From the NCBI GenBank assembly GCA_964370215.1, contig CAYJIM010000007.1, positions 8,764 to 72,763 of the forward strand: a stretch of DNA of 64,000 nucleotides, in the 5' to 3' direction. Within the stretch, counting starts at the first letter, position 1. Every line of letters begins with the position of its first letter. Positions 19,843 through 29,502 of this stretch are shown here, one piece after another. A program made the position numbers and the translations under genes. Below the pieces are notes generated by a model. That model saw only the letters and a list, made by a program, of their open reading frames with translations. It searched no databases and was not told the origin of the DNA. This DNA is from Massiliimalia sp964370215. Its GTDB lineage: Bacteria > Bacillota > Clostridia > Oscillospirales > Ruminococcaceae.

Positions 19843-19865
19843 TTAATAGCTAAAGTAATGAATAT

Positions 19866-19906
19866 AAGAGCTACTGCATAGATCCCATTTGTGCAAGTAG
19901 CTCTTT
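19866..19906. terminator. Convergent terminator overlapping the recG 3' end
   Basis: The stem AAGAGCTACT / AGTAGCTCTT is extended by GCA/TGC across a one-base bulge, with a ~13-base loop and then TTTTCGT on the plus strand. It ends the coiled-coil transcript but lies within the last recG codons. Confidence 0.55.
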
Positions 19907-22081
19907 TCGTACTAGCTCAAGAATTGCCCTGTCTCGTACTGGATCGGCAATGCCTAATGTTAAATAACCAGACTGTTGTATTCCAGTTACTTCGCCAGGT
20001 CCTCGTAAGCGCAAATCTTCTTCTGATATTAAAAAGCCATCGATGCTTTCATGCAAAACATTTAATCGCGATTTAGCTAAACCTGTAAGCTTAGTAGAAT
20101 AAATCAAAAAGCAACTTGATTGTTCGCTTCCTCGACCAACGCGACCTCTTAATTGATGAAGGGCTGCAAGGCCAAATCGCTCTGCATGTTCAATTACCAT
20201 GCATGTAGCATTTGGAACATCAACTCCTACCTCTACAACACTCGTTGCTACAAGTATTTGAATTTTATTATCTCTAAAATCTGATAGTATTCTACTTTGT
20301 TCTTGTTCATCGATTTTAGAGTGAATTACAGCGCAGGTGTATTCTGGATACACCTGTTTAGATAAAAAGTCGTATGTTTGCTCTGCAGATTTTAAGTATG
20401 TCTTTTGTTCTTTTTCTGCAAAAAGATTTTCTGAATATTCTGTTGTATTTTCTTCTTCGGTATCTAAAATCTGCTCATCTTCTATTCTGGGATATACAAA
20501 ATACGCTTGTCTACCTTTTTTAAGCTCAAGACGCACTGACTCATATGCTTTGTTTTCATTTCCCTGCCTCACAAGAAGTGTTTTAATGGGTTTTCTGCCT
20601 TTGGGCATCGTTGAAATAGTAGATACATCCAAATCTCCATATATTGTAAGGGCTAAAGTTTGAGGAATAGGCGTTGCACTCATCATGAGTAATGATGGGC
20701 TAATAGGTAATGTGGAGTTTTTAAGTGCAATTGAATTGCGGCCTTTGTCAAGTATAGCGTTTCTTTGTACAACGCCAAAACGATGTTGCTCATCAACAAC
20801 AACCAAGCGTAAATTATTATATATAACATCACTGGAAAATAACGCATGAGTTCCAATGATAATATCTATTTCATTGTTTTTAAGTGCCTTTAATAAACTC
20901 TGCCTACCTTTAGATTGAATGTTACCTGTTAAAAATGCTATGCTAATTCCTTTTCCCTCACTTGAAATAAGAGGTTCCAACAGTAAAGAGGCACTTTGCG
21001 CATGTTGTTTTGCAAGTATTTCTGTGGGCGCCATTATTGCACACTGACTGCCCCAATCTAATACTCTAAGGCATGTAAAAAAAGCAACGAGTGTTTTTCC
21101 AGAGCCAACATCTCCTTGTAATAAGCGAGCCATTTGAAAAGGCGATTCATTCTCTTGTATCCCGTAATTAGCATCAATATCACAATTGATTTCGATTATA
21201 GTTTTTATTTGATCATCTGTAAGTTGAAAAGGTAGTCTTTGCAATAATTGTTTTTGTAGTGGAGATAAAAAATTTACAAATGTATTATAAAAATTTTTCC
21301 CTTCTGTATCTGCTAACTCTATTGGCATTGTAACAAAGGTTCTATTCTTTTTTCTATCTTGTACTCTAGATAGAATTTTTTGTTGGAAAAAATAGAGCTC
21401 TTCAAATACTAATGTTTTTTTTGCTTGTAATGCATTATCAATGTTTTTAGGTATATGAATAGAATGTATTGCCTCAGCCTTATTCATTAAACCATACTTT
21501 TGTATGATATTTTCGGGTAATTCATTATCTATCCCTAGAGAGTATTCGCTTAGTGCTTTAGTAATCGCTTTTCGGACATTGTTTTGGCTAAGTCCTTGTG
21601 TTAAAGGGTATATGGGTAGTACAACGCTATCACTTAGAATTTTCCCTTCATAGTCCGTAAGGTCTCCAGAATTCGATACACATATGGCATCAAAACTTGA
21701 ACACTGAACTTCATTTCTCCTAAGTGAAAATGCGCCTGTAACACTGATTATTGCTCCTACAGGCAAGGATTTTTCTAAAAAAGGTCTGTTAAAACATATA
21801 AGACTAGCAATACCTGTAAGATCTTGTATAATAATTTTGAGAGTTTTCATCCTGCCAAATCCAAACCATTCGTGAGAAAGGACTTTGGCAAGTGTATGTA
21901 CTTTTGCGTGAAGGGAATATTCACTTATTGGATGTGTTTTAGTTCTGTCTTCCCAATCGCGAGGATAATAGGTAAGCAAATCTGAAACAGTAAAAATATT
22001 GATAGAAGAAAAAACCTTTGCTAAAGCTTTTCCTACACCTGCGATGTTTGTAACTGGAATTTCAATTTCTCGCAGAATCAT
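19871..22081 (-). CDS. recG: ATP-dependent DNA helicase RecG
   Basis: 736 residues, slightly longer than usual. The N-terminal wedge/OB region (GVGKALAKVFSSINI ... LLTYYPRDWEDRT) is followed by the helicase core with Walker A (LLQGDVGSGKTLVA), DEQH box (VVVDEQHRFGV), motif III (MMSATPIPQTLA), and the second RecA domain (VATSVVEVGVDVPNAT, HQLRGRVGRG). RecG remodels stalled replication forks and branch-migrates Holliday junctions. ATG 22081 has AAGGAGAA six bases upstream. The YggT-family gene ends 21 bases ahead, suggesting a two-gene operon. An extra acidic insertion (about DTEEENTTEYSENLFAEKEQ) lies in the second helicase domain. Confidence 0.95.
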   Translation of the reverse strand: MILREIEIPVTNIAGVGKALAKVFSSINIFTVSDLLTYYPRDWEDRTKTHPISEYSLHAKVHTLAKVLSHEWFGFGRMKTLKIIIQDLTGIASLICFNRPFLEKSLPVGAIISVTGAFSLRRNEVQCSSFDAICVSNSGDLTDYEGKILSDSVVLPIYPLTQGLSQNNVRKAITKALSEYSLGIDNELPENIIQKYGLMNKAEAIHSIHIPKNIDNALQAKKTLVFEELYFFQQKILSRVQDRKKNRTFVTMPIELADTEGKNFYNTFVNFLSPLQKQLLQRLPFQLTDDQIKTIIEINCDIDANYGIQENESPFQMARLLQGDVGSGKTLVAFFTCLRVLDWGSQCAIMAPTEILAKQHAQSASLLLEPLISSEGKGISIAFLTGNIQSKGRQSLLKALKNNEIDIIIGTHALFSSDVIYNNLRLVVVDEQHRFGVVQRNAILDKGRNSIALKNSTLPISPSLLMMSATPIPQTLALTIYGDLDVSTISTMPKGRKPIKTLLVRQGNENKAYESVRLELKKGRQAYFVYPRIEDEQILDTEEENTTEYSENLFAEKEQKTYLKSAEQTYDFLSKQVYPEYTCAVIHSKIDEQEQSRILSDFRDNKIQILVATSVVEVGVDVPNATCMVIEHAERFGLAALHQLRGRVGRGSEQSSCFLIYSTKLTGLAKSRLNVLHESIDGFLISEEDLRLRGPGEVTGIQQSGYLTLGIADPVRDRAILELVRKELLAQMGSMQ

Positions 22082-22102
22082 GTCTTATTCTCCTTTGCTA
22101 CA

Positions 22103-22684
22103 TTATGCTAAGAAGAATGAAAGATATGTAATGAGAAATCCAACACCATACTGTAACGCAATACCAGTTATAAGTAATAGTAGGAGTGCATGTTGTTGTT
22201 TTAAAAACCTGTTTTTGGCAATAATCGAAGATAACTTTCTAATAATAGGGGATAAGAGATGGTCTATGCTTTGCCAAATCTGCCCTTGGTTTTTATTAAG
22301 CAAACTTGCCACTAAGCGAATAGCGACAATTACATTAAAAAAAGTTAAAAGTGAAGAAATCACTGACCAAGCGATGTTAATTATAATTGAGAGAATAATC
22401 CCTATAGAAAATGTTCTGCTAGAAGAGATTTGTTGTAGGATATTTGAAACTATCATCAGAACAGCAAAGGCGAAAACTGGTGAAATATCAACACCATAGC
22501 GTTTCATGGGGTTGTATTTTCTAAAAATATTCAGCCAGGGGTCTGTTATTTGTGCTAAAAGTCTTCCAAAAGCACTGTAGGCTAGTGAGGGTACCCATGT
22601 TAAAAAAACACGTATAAGACATAAAAACATGTAAAGAGTAAGAAGTGAAGCAACTGACGAAAATAGTAAATATAATAAATCCAT
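22103..22684 (-). CDS. YggT-family integral membrane protein
   Basis: 193 residues with two tandem YGGT repeats. The first has the family signature LIRVFLTWVPSLAYSAFGRL ... ITDPWLNIFRKYNP, with PVFAFAVLMIV after it. The second is more divergent (VVAIRLVASLLNKNQG...). Four or more hydrophobic helices are apparent. YggT proteins are small membrane proteins of uncertain role, linked in other bacteria to osmotic stress and division-site functions. No strong ribosome site is seen before ATG 22684. It precedes recG in the same orientation. Confidence 0.85.
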   Translation of the reverse strand: MDLLYLLFSSVASLLTLYMFLCLIRVFLTWVPSLAYSAFGRLLAQITDPWLNIFRKYNPMKRYGVDISPVFAFAVLMIVSNILQQISSSRTFSIGIILSIIINIAWSVISSLLTFFNVIVAIRLVASLLNKNQGQIWQSIDHLLSPIIRKLSSIIAKNRFLKQQHALLLLLITGIALQYGVGFLITYLSFFLA

Positions 22685-22752
22685 ACTTAAAATATACTAC
22701 AAAGATTGCAATGTGGCAAGTAAAAATAATAAAAAGATTTGCTACTTCGGTG

Positions 22753-22781
22753 AAAAAAAACAGCCTTTGAAAGGCTGTTTT
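22753..22781 (-). terminator. Intrinsic terminator after the DUF4234 gene
   Basis: The stem AAACAGCCTTT / AAAGGCTGTTT has a tight loop and is followed on the minus strand by eight T. It lies a few bases past the DUF4234 stop and isolates the yggT-recG unit. Confidence 0.88.
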
Positions 22782-22786
22782 GTAAA

Positions 22787-23101
22787 CTATGTTAGTTGAT
22801 TTACTTGGTTTTGCATTAAAAACGAATTTAACCATCCTAAAGAAAATAGTGAAAGAATCAAATAAAGAACGGCATTATCGCTCCCACCAAGCATTTCAAT
22901 TCTTTTTCCTGCAACATACTGCCAGTATATACCATAAATACCAAAAGTAATGAATGTCATAAAAAAGTGAGCAGCACCACCGAACCCTTCTCCGGTTTCT
23001 TTTTTTAATTGATTTTGAAAAGAACAATACCAATAAAGTCCATAGATTCCACAAGTTATCAATGTGAAAACAACCATTAATGCAATGTTTCTTTTTTTCA
23101 T
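22787..23101 (-). CDS. DUF4234 small membrane protein
   Basis: 104 residues from ATG 23101, chosen because AGGAGT lies eight bases upstream; the open frame extends six codons further without a ribosome site. The pattern KKRNIALMVVFTLITCGIYGLYW, followed by a second FFMTFITFGIYGIYW repeat, is typical of DUF4234 proteins. Three hydrophobic segments are visible. Function is not established for the family. It appears to be a single-gene unit between dnaE and yggT, with its own terminator. Confidence 0.82.
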   Translation of the reverse strand: MKKRNIALMVVFTLITCGIYGLYWYCSFQNQLKKETGEGFGGAAHFFMTFITFGIYGIYWQYVAGKRIEMLGGSDNAVLYLILSLFSLGWLNSFLMQNQVNQLT

Positions 23102-23211
23102 GTATACACTCCTAAACACAATGAATAATATAGTTTAATTATAAAAATAAACTAGTATACATATCATTATATTTTAATAGTTAAAAAAATTCAAGTAGAA
23201 TAGTTATTACG

Positions 23212-26200
23212 TTATTCTAGCCAAACGTTTTCGACAATGGGATTGTCAAGAAGGGTTTGTATAAAATCATTGTCTGATGGGACTGATGCCATTCTGTTTG
23301 GCATAATTGTATAATTTTTTCCAAGGTTGGTCACATGCATCATTAAAGTGCAATTGCCTTCTACATTTTCTAAAAAATCTTGTAACTGTGTTAAACTCGC
23401 CGCCTTTGTAGAGTTCATAGAACTTACAGAAAGAAGTACATGAACTTCTTTGAATGATTTTGCTTTTAAGCTTGCAATATCTAAAACTTCATCTACTAAA
23501 AAAGAAGGATCTCCTCTACTTAAATCTACTTTGCCTGACAGAGCAAGTACTACATCATCGGCAATTTTACTACGAGTAAGCTCCCATACTTTGGGGAAGA
23601 ATGTAATATCAAAAACTCCATCGGTATCTTCAAGCTTTGCAAAGGCCATTGGTTTACCCTTTTTAGTCATAATGGGGCGTAGGTCTCTAATTGTTCCTAA
23701 AATAATATATGGTTTTTCTGGTGTTGCCATAGTTGCTGTTTTAGAAGTTAAAGTTACAGAGCGGTCTATTATGTTTTGATATGTATCTAGAGGGTGACCG
23801 GAAATATAAAAACCGATGAGTTCTTTTTCAATGCGTAATTTTTCTAGATGAGGCCAGTCTTCAATTTGTTCAAATACAAAAGGTGCGTATTCTGTTTCAC
23901 CGACATCTCCAAAAAGACTTACTTGTCCGTTGGCTTTATCGTTTTTAATATTGGAAACATAATCTACTGCTCTTTCCATGTTTGAAAGGAGGGTAGGCCT
24001 ATTTTGTCCAAGCTTATCATAGGCCCCAGTTCTAATAAGAACATCAATAGCTCTCTTGTTAACCGTGTGTAAGTCAACTCTTTCTAAAAAATCCATAAAA
24101 CTTACAAAGGAGCCACCTTTTTCTCTTTGACCAATTATTTCTTCTGCTGCGGCTTCTCCTAATCCCTTTATTCCTGTTAAGCCATATACAATGGTGCCGT
24201 CTACAACATCAAAAACCTTAGAAGATCGGTTTACGTCTGGTGGGTCTATGGTAAGTCCCATAGAGTGGCCTTCTTCTATGTACACCGGTAGTTTATCGGT
24301 ACTAGAAATTTCATTGGTTAAGTTGGCTGCAATAAATTCTGCAGGAAAGTTTGCTTTTAGGTAAGCAGTTTGATATGCTAACACAGAATAGGCTGCAGCA
24401 TGGCTTTTATTAAATCCATAGCCTGCGAACATTGCCATGTCATCAAAGATTTCTTTTGCTTTTTCCTCTGTAAAACCGTTCTTTAATGCACCTTCACAAA
24501 ATTTTGTCCACTGCTTTGCCATTTCTTCTGCTTTCTTTTTACCCATTGCACGCCTAAGTTCGTCTGCTCCACCAAGTGAATAACCCCCAATACGCTGCGC
24601 TACTTGCATAACTTGTTCTTGATATACCATAACGCCATAGGTTTCTTCTAAAATATCTTTTAAGCAAGGGTCTTTGTACTTAATTGTTTCGGGCTTAAAC
24701 TTTCCCTCTACAAATTGGTCAATGTATGCCATAGGTCCTGGACGATATAATGCATTTAAAGCTATTAGTTCGTCAAGCTTTCTTGGTTGTGCTTGTTTTA
24801 ATACTTTTTGCATACCGGCACTTTCAAATTGGAATACTGCAGCAGATTTTCCCGCACAGAAAAGGTCGTATGTTTTTTCGTCTTCTTCACTTTGCTCTTT
24901 TGTTGAAAAGTTCTCAAAGCCTTCTCTTTTTCGTATAATGTGTTCAGCATGTTTTATGAGTGTTAGGGTTTTAAGTCCTAAATAATCCATTTTTACTAAG
25001 CCGCAAGGTTCAATAATATCCATGGTGTATTGAACAGCAACTTTTTGTGTTTTACCGTCTTTATATAATGGACCCCAATCAGGTAATTCGCTCCTACCAA
25101 TAACTATACCCGAAGCATGTAAGCTTGTGTTTCTATTTACATTTTCTAGCTTTAATGCAAAGTCAAAAAGCTCTTTATATGCAGGGTTATCTCTGTATGG
25201 TATAAGCTGTCCATAGTCCGGGTGGTCAGGATTTGGTGGCTCAAAAGCATTTTTAAGCTTAACCTTTGGGCCTTCAGGAATGAGCTTTGTTATCATGTTT
25301 ACTTCGTTTAATGGAATATTTAAAACACGTCCAACATCTTTTATTACAGCCTTTGCTTTTAATGTACCAAATGTAACGATATGTCCAACCTGTGGGTCTC
25401 CATATTTTTCTCGAGTGTATTCAATAACACTTTGACGTCCCTCATAACAAAGGTCAATATCAAAGTCGGGCATGCTTACCCGTTCTGGATTTAAAAATCG
25501 CTCAAATATGAGCTTGAATCTAAATGGGTCGATGTCGGTAATTTCCATAGCGTAGGCAACAAGAGATCCTGCCCCTGAACCACGACCAGGGCCAACGGGT
25601 ACATCATGAGTTTTTGCCCAGTGAATAAAATCCCATACAATTAAAAAGTATCCTGCAAAACCCATTTGAAAAATAATCTCAAGCTCGTAGTTTGCACGCT
25701 CACGTATTTCATCAGTAATAGCTTTGTATCGTTTATTAATGCCTTCAAATACTAAATGCCGTACGTATTCTTCTTGGCTCGAAAAGCCATCGGGTACTTG
25801 GTATACAGGAAGACAATCTTTTAATTCTTCTGTTTTATATTGGGGAATGTGTAAATCGCACATGTCTGCAATGCGTTTGGTGTTCGTTATCATTTCTGGA
25901 TACTGAGGAAAAAGTTTTCGCATTTCTTCTTCTGATTTTAAGTAAAACTCTTTGCCGTCATATCTCATCCTATCAACATCGCTTCTAAGTTTTTTTGTTC
26001 CGACACAAAGGAGAACATCGTGTGCTTCCCAATCTTCACGACGAACATAGTGAGCATCGTTGGTCACAATCATTGGAACATTCATTTTTTGTGCAATATC
26101 AATTAAAGGTTGTGCAACACGACGCTGAATGTCCAGTCCATGATCTTGAAGTTCTATAAAAAAGTTCTCTTTTCCAAAAATTTCTTGGTATTCTTTTATG

Positions 26201-26784
26201 TATTCTTCAGCTTGTTCATGTTGCCCGTTTAATAAAAGCTGAGGAAGTTGTCCTGCCACACAGGCTGTGGTACACACTAACCCACCAGAATATTGGCGTA
26301 AGAGCTCTGTGTCAATTCTTGGCTTGTAGTAAAATCCTTCGGTGTATGAGCGTGAGGTGAGAATACAAAGGTTCTTGTATCCTTCTATGTTTTTTGCAAT
26401 AAGTATTAAGTGGTAGTATTTGTTACCTTGTTCGGTACCAGTTCTTTCAGTTCTTGAACCACCTGCAACATAAAACTCGCAACCAACTAAGGGCTTTATA
26501 CCTGCTGCATGACATTTTTGCTCAAAACGAAGGGAGCCAAACATATTACCGTGGTCGGTTAGGGCAAGGGCAGAGAAACCGAGTTCTTTGGCTCGGCCAA
26601 TTAAATCATCGAGGCGAGAAGATGAGTCTAAAAGAGAATAGTCTGAGTGTACATGTAGATGGACAAAATCACTCTTTTTTTCACTTGATATTTGAGTGCT
26701 TGGCTCTTCTTGGGTAGTTTCCTCTACGACTTCTTCGTCTTCTTCAATATAGTCTTCCATTTCTTCGATCATGTCATCAGCCAT
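23212..26784 (-). CDS. dnaE: DNA polymerase III alpha subunit
   Basis: About 1190 residues from ATG 26784, which has AGGGG upstream; the longer frame start at 26835 has none. An unusual acidic N-terminal tail (EEMEDYIEEDEEVVEETTQEE) precedes the PHP domain (HLHVHSDYSLLD ... LTDHGNMFG), the polymerase core with the catalytic acidic motif MPDFDIDL, palm/finger and HhH regions (TGIKGLGEAAAEEI), and an OB fold (IILGTIRDLRPIMTKKGKPM). It is the replicative polymerase. It stands alone, divergent from the GyrI-like gene. Confidence 0.95.
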   Translation of the reverse strand: MADDMIEEMEDYIEEDEEVVEETTQEEPSTQISSEKKSDFVHLHVHSDYSLLDSSSRLDDLIGRAKELGFSALALTDHGNMFGSLRFEQKCHAAGIKPLVGCEFYVAGGSRTERTGTEQGNKYYHLILIAKNIEGYKNLCILTSRSYTEGFYYKPRIDTELLRQYSGGLVCTTACVAGQLPQLLLNGQHEQAEEYIKEYQEIFGKENFFIELQDHGLDIQRRVAQPLIDIAQKMNVPMIVTNDAHYVRREDWEAHDVLLCVGTKKLRSDVDRMRYDGKEFYLKSEEEMRKLFPQYPEMITNTKRIADMCDLHIPQYKTEELKDCLPVYQVPDGFSSQEEYVRHLVFEGINKRYKAITDEIRERANYELEIIFQMGFAGYFLIVWDFIHWAKTHDVPVGPGRGSGAGSLVAYAMEITDIDPFRFKLIFERFLNPERVSMPDFDIDLCYEGRQSVIEYTREKYGDPQVGHIVTFGTLKAKAVIKDVGRVLNIPLNEVNMITKLIPEGPKVKLKNAFEPPNPDHPDYGQLIPYRDNPAYKELFDFALKLENVNRNTSLHASGIVIGRSELPDWGPLYKDGKTQKVAVQYTMDIIEPCGLVKMDYLGLKTLTLIKHAEHIIRKREGFENFSTKEQSEEDEKTYDLFCAGKSAAVFQFESAGMQKVLKQAQPRKLDELIALNALYRPGPMAYIDQFVEGKFKPETIKYKDPCLKDILEETYGVMVYQEQVMQVAQRIGGYSLGGADELRRAMGKKKAEEMAKQWTKFCEGALKNGFTEEKAKEIFDDMAMFAGYGFNKSHAAAYSVLAYQTAYLKANFPAEFIAANLTNEISSTDKLPVYIEEGHSMGLTIDPPDVNRSSKVFDVVDGTIVYGLTGIKGLGEAAAEEIIGQREKGGSFVSFMDFLERVDLHTVNKRAIDVLIRTGAYDKLGQNRPTLLSNMERAVDYVSNIKNDKANGQVSLFGDVGETEYAPFVFEQIEDWPHLEKLRIEKELIGFYISGHPLDTYQNIIDRSVTLTSKTATMATPEKPYIILGTIRDLRPIMTKKGKPMAFAKLEDTDGVFDITFFPKVWELTRSKIADDVVLALSGKVDLSRGDPSFLVDEVLDIASLKAKSFKEVHVLLSVSSMNSTKAASLTQLQDFLENVEGNCTLMMHVTNLGKNYTIMPNRMASVPSDNDFIQTLLDNPIVENVWLE

Positions 26785-26901
26785 TTGTAACCCCTGTGTG
26801 CTATGTATTATACTTCTAATGAGTAAAAAAATCAATTTGTTGAGGGCGGAATTTTACCGTAAATGAACAAAAATTCTAACCATGACACACTTTGTCAGCT
26901 T

Positions 26902-26918
26902 TTCTGTGGTATACTATT
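26902..26918 (+). promoter_or_regulatory. Extended -10 promoter for the GyrI-like gene
   Basis: TG-G-TATACT within a 17-base sequence that recurs exactly at 31655-31671. No good -35 is present here. A 5' leader of ~125 bases would follow; I see no gene in it. Confidence 0.4.
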
Positions 26919-27048
26919 TACGTGGACAGGAACTACAACGCTTGGAAGTTATTGTGTTTCTGCAACATCGAGCCACTATGACTGGGCAACGAAAAAAATT
27001 AAAAAACATACAAAATCTATGGTATAATAAACTAAAGAGGATAAGCCT

Positions 27049-27678
27049 ATGCCGTTTGATTATAAGAAAGAATATAAAGACTTATACATGCCAAAAGAAA
27101 CACCTTCAATTGTGAATGTGCCACCAATGAATTATCTTGCAGTGCGTGGAAAGGGAAACCCTAATACAGAAGGTGGGGAGTATAAACAAAGCATAGAACT
27201 GTTGTACGGCATAGCGTATACCTTAAAAATGAGTTATAAGGGTGACTACAAAATAGACGGTTTTTTTGAGTACGTGGTACCACCTTTAGAAGGTTTTTGG
27301 TGGCAAGAGGGAATAAAAGGATACGACAATACTAAAAAGGATGAGCTTTGTTTTATTTCTGTCATTCGTCTTCCCGATTTTATAACAAAAAAAGACTTTG
27401 ATTGGGCAATTGAAACTGCAACAAAAAAGAAAAAGCAAGATTACTCTAAAGTAGAGTTTTTTACATATAATGAAGGCCTTTGTGTGCAATGTATGCACGT
27501 GGGACCATTCGATGATGAACCTGTAACAACTGCTAAAATGGCTGAGTTTGCAAAAGAACAAGGCTACGAAATTAACTTAAGCGATTCGAGAATGCACCAC
27601 GAAATATATTTGAGTGACCCACGAAAGGTTGAGCAAAGTAAGCTAAAAACGGTTATCCGTCACCCAATACGTAATTGA
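27049..27678 (+). CDS. GyrI-like small-molecule-binding domain protein
   Basis: 209 residues. ATG 27049 follows AGAGGA. The fold signature of stand-alone GyrI-like proteins is present (IVNVPPMNYLAVRGKGNPN near the start, LCVQCMHVGPFDDEPVTTAKMAEFA, then MHHEIYLSDPRKV near the end). The family is related to the ligand-binding part of BmrR/SbmC and binds or modifies small hydrophobic molecules; some members hydrolyse epoxides or act as antitoxins for gyrase poisons. The specific role here is unknown. It appears to be monocistronic. Confidence 0.82.
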   Translation: MPFDYKKEYKDLYMPKETPSIVNVPPMNYLAVRGKGNPNTEGGEYKQSIELLYGIAYTLKMSYKGDYKIDGFFEYVVPPLEGFWWQEGIKGYDNTKKDELCFISVIRLPDFITKKDFDWAIETATKKKKQDYSKVEFFTYNEGLCVQCMHVGPFDDEPVTTAKMAEFAKEQGYEINLSDSRMHHEIYLSDPRKVEQSKLKTVIRHPIRN

Positions 27679-27705
27679 TATAGTTCACATTTTATAAACG
27701 TAGAA

Positions 27706-27735
27706 TTACACAAAATTAAAAAAATATGATATACT
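27706..27735 (+). promoter_or_regulatory. Promoter for the GNAT gene
   Basis: TTACAC, 18 bases ending TGA, then TATACT (extended -10), about 42 bases before the predicted transcript start region and the start codon at 27785. Confidence 0.45.
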
Positions 27736-27784
27736 AATAGTATTATACTATGTTCGTAGAAAAATAATGACAACAGGAGCAATT

Positions 27785-28366
27785 ATGATTTACAACTTTT
27801 TTTTACCAAAGGAAATGCACTCTAAAGCAGTTGAAATTTTTTCACAAGCATTTCAAAATAAGTATGGTACCATTTTTAAAACAGAAAATGAGTTTAAGAA
27901 ATTTATTTCAATATTAATTCTACAAAAGAAAATGATTTATGCATATAAAGATGGTATCCTATACGGGCTACTTATCTATTCAAGTAAAGAATCAAAAACA
28001 CATACTACACCTAAAAATATGATACAAACATTTGGTTTTTTTAGAGGAATGAAGAGGTTTGTAAAATTAGCTCCGTTCCATGAAAAAATTCATAAAGGTG
28101 AAATGCACCTTGATTTTATGTGTGTTTCCGAAGAAGCTCGAGGCAGAGGCATTGGGACCTTGCTTATGCAAGAAGCTATTGAAATAGCACAGCGAGAAAA
28201 ATATAAAGAACTCACGTTAGCTGTAATTGATACAAACGAGCAAGCAAAAAAACTATATGAAACACTTGGCTTTAAGACTTTAAAAAAAGTAGAGACAACA
28301 CCTCTTAATAAATTATATCACTGGGATTATAAAACAGTGTATAGCATGGTAAAAAAAATAGACTAA
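27785..28366 (+). CDS. GNAT-family N-acetyltransferase
   Basis: About 193 residues. I chose ATG 27785 because AGGAG lies five bases upstream; ATG 27767 has no such site. The acetyl-CoA binding motif A is clear (HLDFMCVSEEARGRGIGTLLMQEAIEIA), followed by motif B (LTLAVIDTNEQAKKLYETLGF). The substrate cannot be predicted. The gene is followed by ~160 AT-rich bases with T-runs but no clean hairpin, then the convergent AraC-type regulator. Confidence 0.85.
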   Translation: MIYNFFLPKEMHSKAVEIFSQAFQNKYGTIFKTENEFKKFISILILQKKMIYAYKDGILYGLLIYSSKESKTHTTPKNMIQTFGFFRGMKRFVKLAPFHEKIHKGEMHLDFMCVSEEARGRGIGTLLMQEAIEIAQREKYKELTLAVIDTNEQAKKLYETLGFKTLKKVETTPLNKLYHWDYKTVYSMVKKID

Positions 28367-28527
28367 GATTAAAATTTTTGTTTAGCTTTTTTAAGTGTTC
28401 GGTTTTTTTATTGATACTCGGGTAGTTACCTATTTCTTGTTTTGTATAATATGCTATGCTGTTAACTCAAAATCTATATTCTCATAATTTTTCAATTCTG
28501 AAAAAATACTAATGCTACTAAGTCTTC

Positions 28528-29397
28528 TCACGTTTTCCTATACTCTGAAGGTGTAAGTCCATATACTTCCTTAAAGCTTTTGGAAAAATAGCTCATTTCA
28601 GAAAAACCACATCCAAAACCTATGTCAATAATTGCAAGGGAGGATACTTTTAATAAAATTGCTGCTTGTTCAATTCGGTGTTTTTTTAAGTATTTTATGG
28701 GAGAACTATTTAAAACCGTCTTAAAGCAGCGTAAGGCTTCACTTTCTTTTACATGTGCATAGCTTGCAATATCGAGAAGTGTGATATCATTTTTATAGTT
28801 CTCATGAATAAATGACATCATTTTTTTACAGCGCTTTAATGCTCGCAATTGTTTTGCATCATTACTTACGGGTTTATTTTCTGATGATTGGATTATTGAT
28901 AGTAATACTGAACTCAATTTTTCTCTCACGGCAAACTCATATGCAAAATCTTTTTTTACAAATTCATTATATGCTTCTAATAGTAAAATGCAATTATTTC
29001 CTTGTAAGAGTAAAGTGTTTTGGCTTGCTTCTTGTAATAAAGCATGGAAATACCCTTGATACAAAATACTTTTTTGTTCGCCATAGATAAAACTAGCATG
29101 AAAGACAAAAGACTTTATAATACAATCAGTATTGTTAAAAGCCTCACAAGAGTGAAGGCGTCCGGTGTTAATAAACATGCCGTCCCCTTCTTTTAGTATA
29201 TAATGTTGAAGCTCTATTATAAGCTTAAGCTCTCCTTTTATTACAACAATGAGTTCTAACTCCTCATGCCAGTGATAAGGAACTGGGTTAAGCTTTAGAT
29301 AATCATTATATATTGCTACAGGAAGCTCTTTTGAGCCTTGTATATTAGTTTCTCTTTTTGTATTGTCGAGAATAATTTCACACTCTAATTCTTTCAC
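28528..29397 (-). CDS. AraC-family transcriptional regulator
   Basis: 289 residues starting at GTG 29397 behind AGAGGTG. The N-terminal half is a cupin sensor (PVPYHWHEELELIVVIKGEL ... LKEGDGMFINTGRLHS). The C-terminal ~100 residues hold two helix-turn-helix motifs (ITLLDIASYAHVKESEALRC and IIDIGFGCGFSEMSYFSKSF), with the usual ending YGLTPSEYRKT. AraC members with this layout usually activate a neighbouring transport or catabolic operon when a sugar-like ligand binds. It is divergent from the MFS gene, with a two-site direct repeat between them. Confidence 0.9.
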   Translation of the reverse strand: MKELECEIILDNTKRETNIQGSKELPVAIYNDYLKLNPVPYHWHEELELIVVIKGELKLIIELQHYILKEGDGMFINTGRLHSCEAFNNTDCIIKSFVFHASFIYGEQKSILYQGYFHALLQEASQNTLLLQGNNCILLLEAYNEFVKKDFAYEFAVREKLSSVLLSIIQSSENKPVSNDAKQLRALKRCKKMMSFIHENYKNDITLLDIASYAHVKESEALRCFKTVLNSSPIKYLKKHRIEQAAILLKVSSLAIIDIGFGCGFSEMSYFSKSFKEVYGLTPSEYRKT

Positions 29398-29421
29398 AAA
29401 ACACCTCTTTTGGCGTAAATA

Positions 29422-29450
29422 TCATAGAATTAAACGTATTTTTCATAGAA
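29422..29450. promoter_or_regulatory. Direct-repeat operator for the AraC-type regulator, overlapping the MFS promoter
   Basis: TCATAGAA occurs at 29422-29429 and again at 29443-29450, 21 bases apart (two helical turns). The downstream copy overlaps the expected -35 of a promoter whose -10 is TATAAT at 29469-29474. This is the class II activator layout of AraC proteins. Confidence 0.6.
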
Positions 29451-29502
29451 ATACACATTTAATAACGATATAATTATATAAAAAATATATCGGAGGTGCA
29501 AC

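Noticed and set aside
26882..27048. Plus-strand open frame before the GyrI-like gene
   Set aside because: It overlaps the GyrI-like start in another frame, lacks a ribosome site and sits over the predicted promoter.
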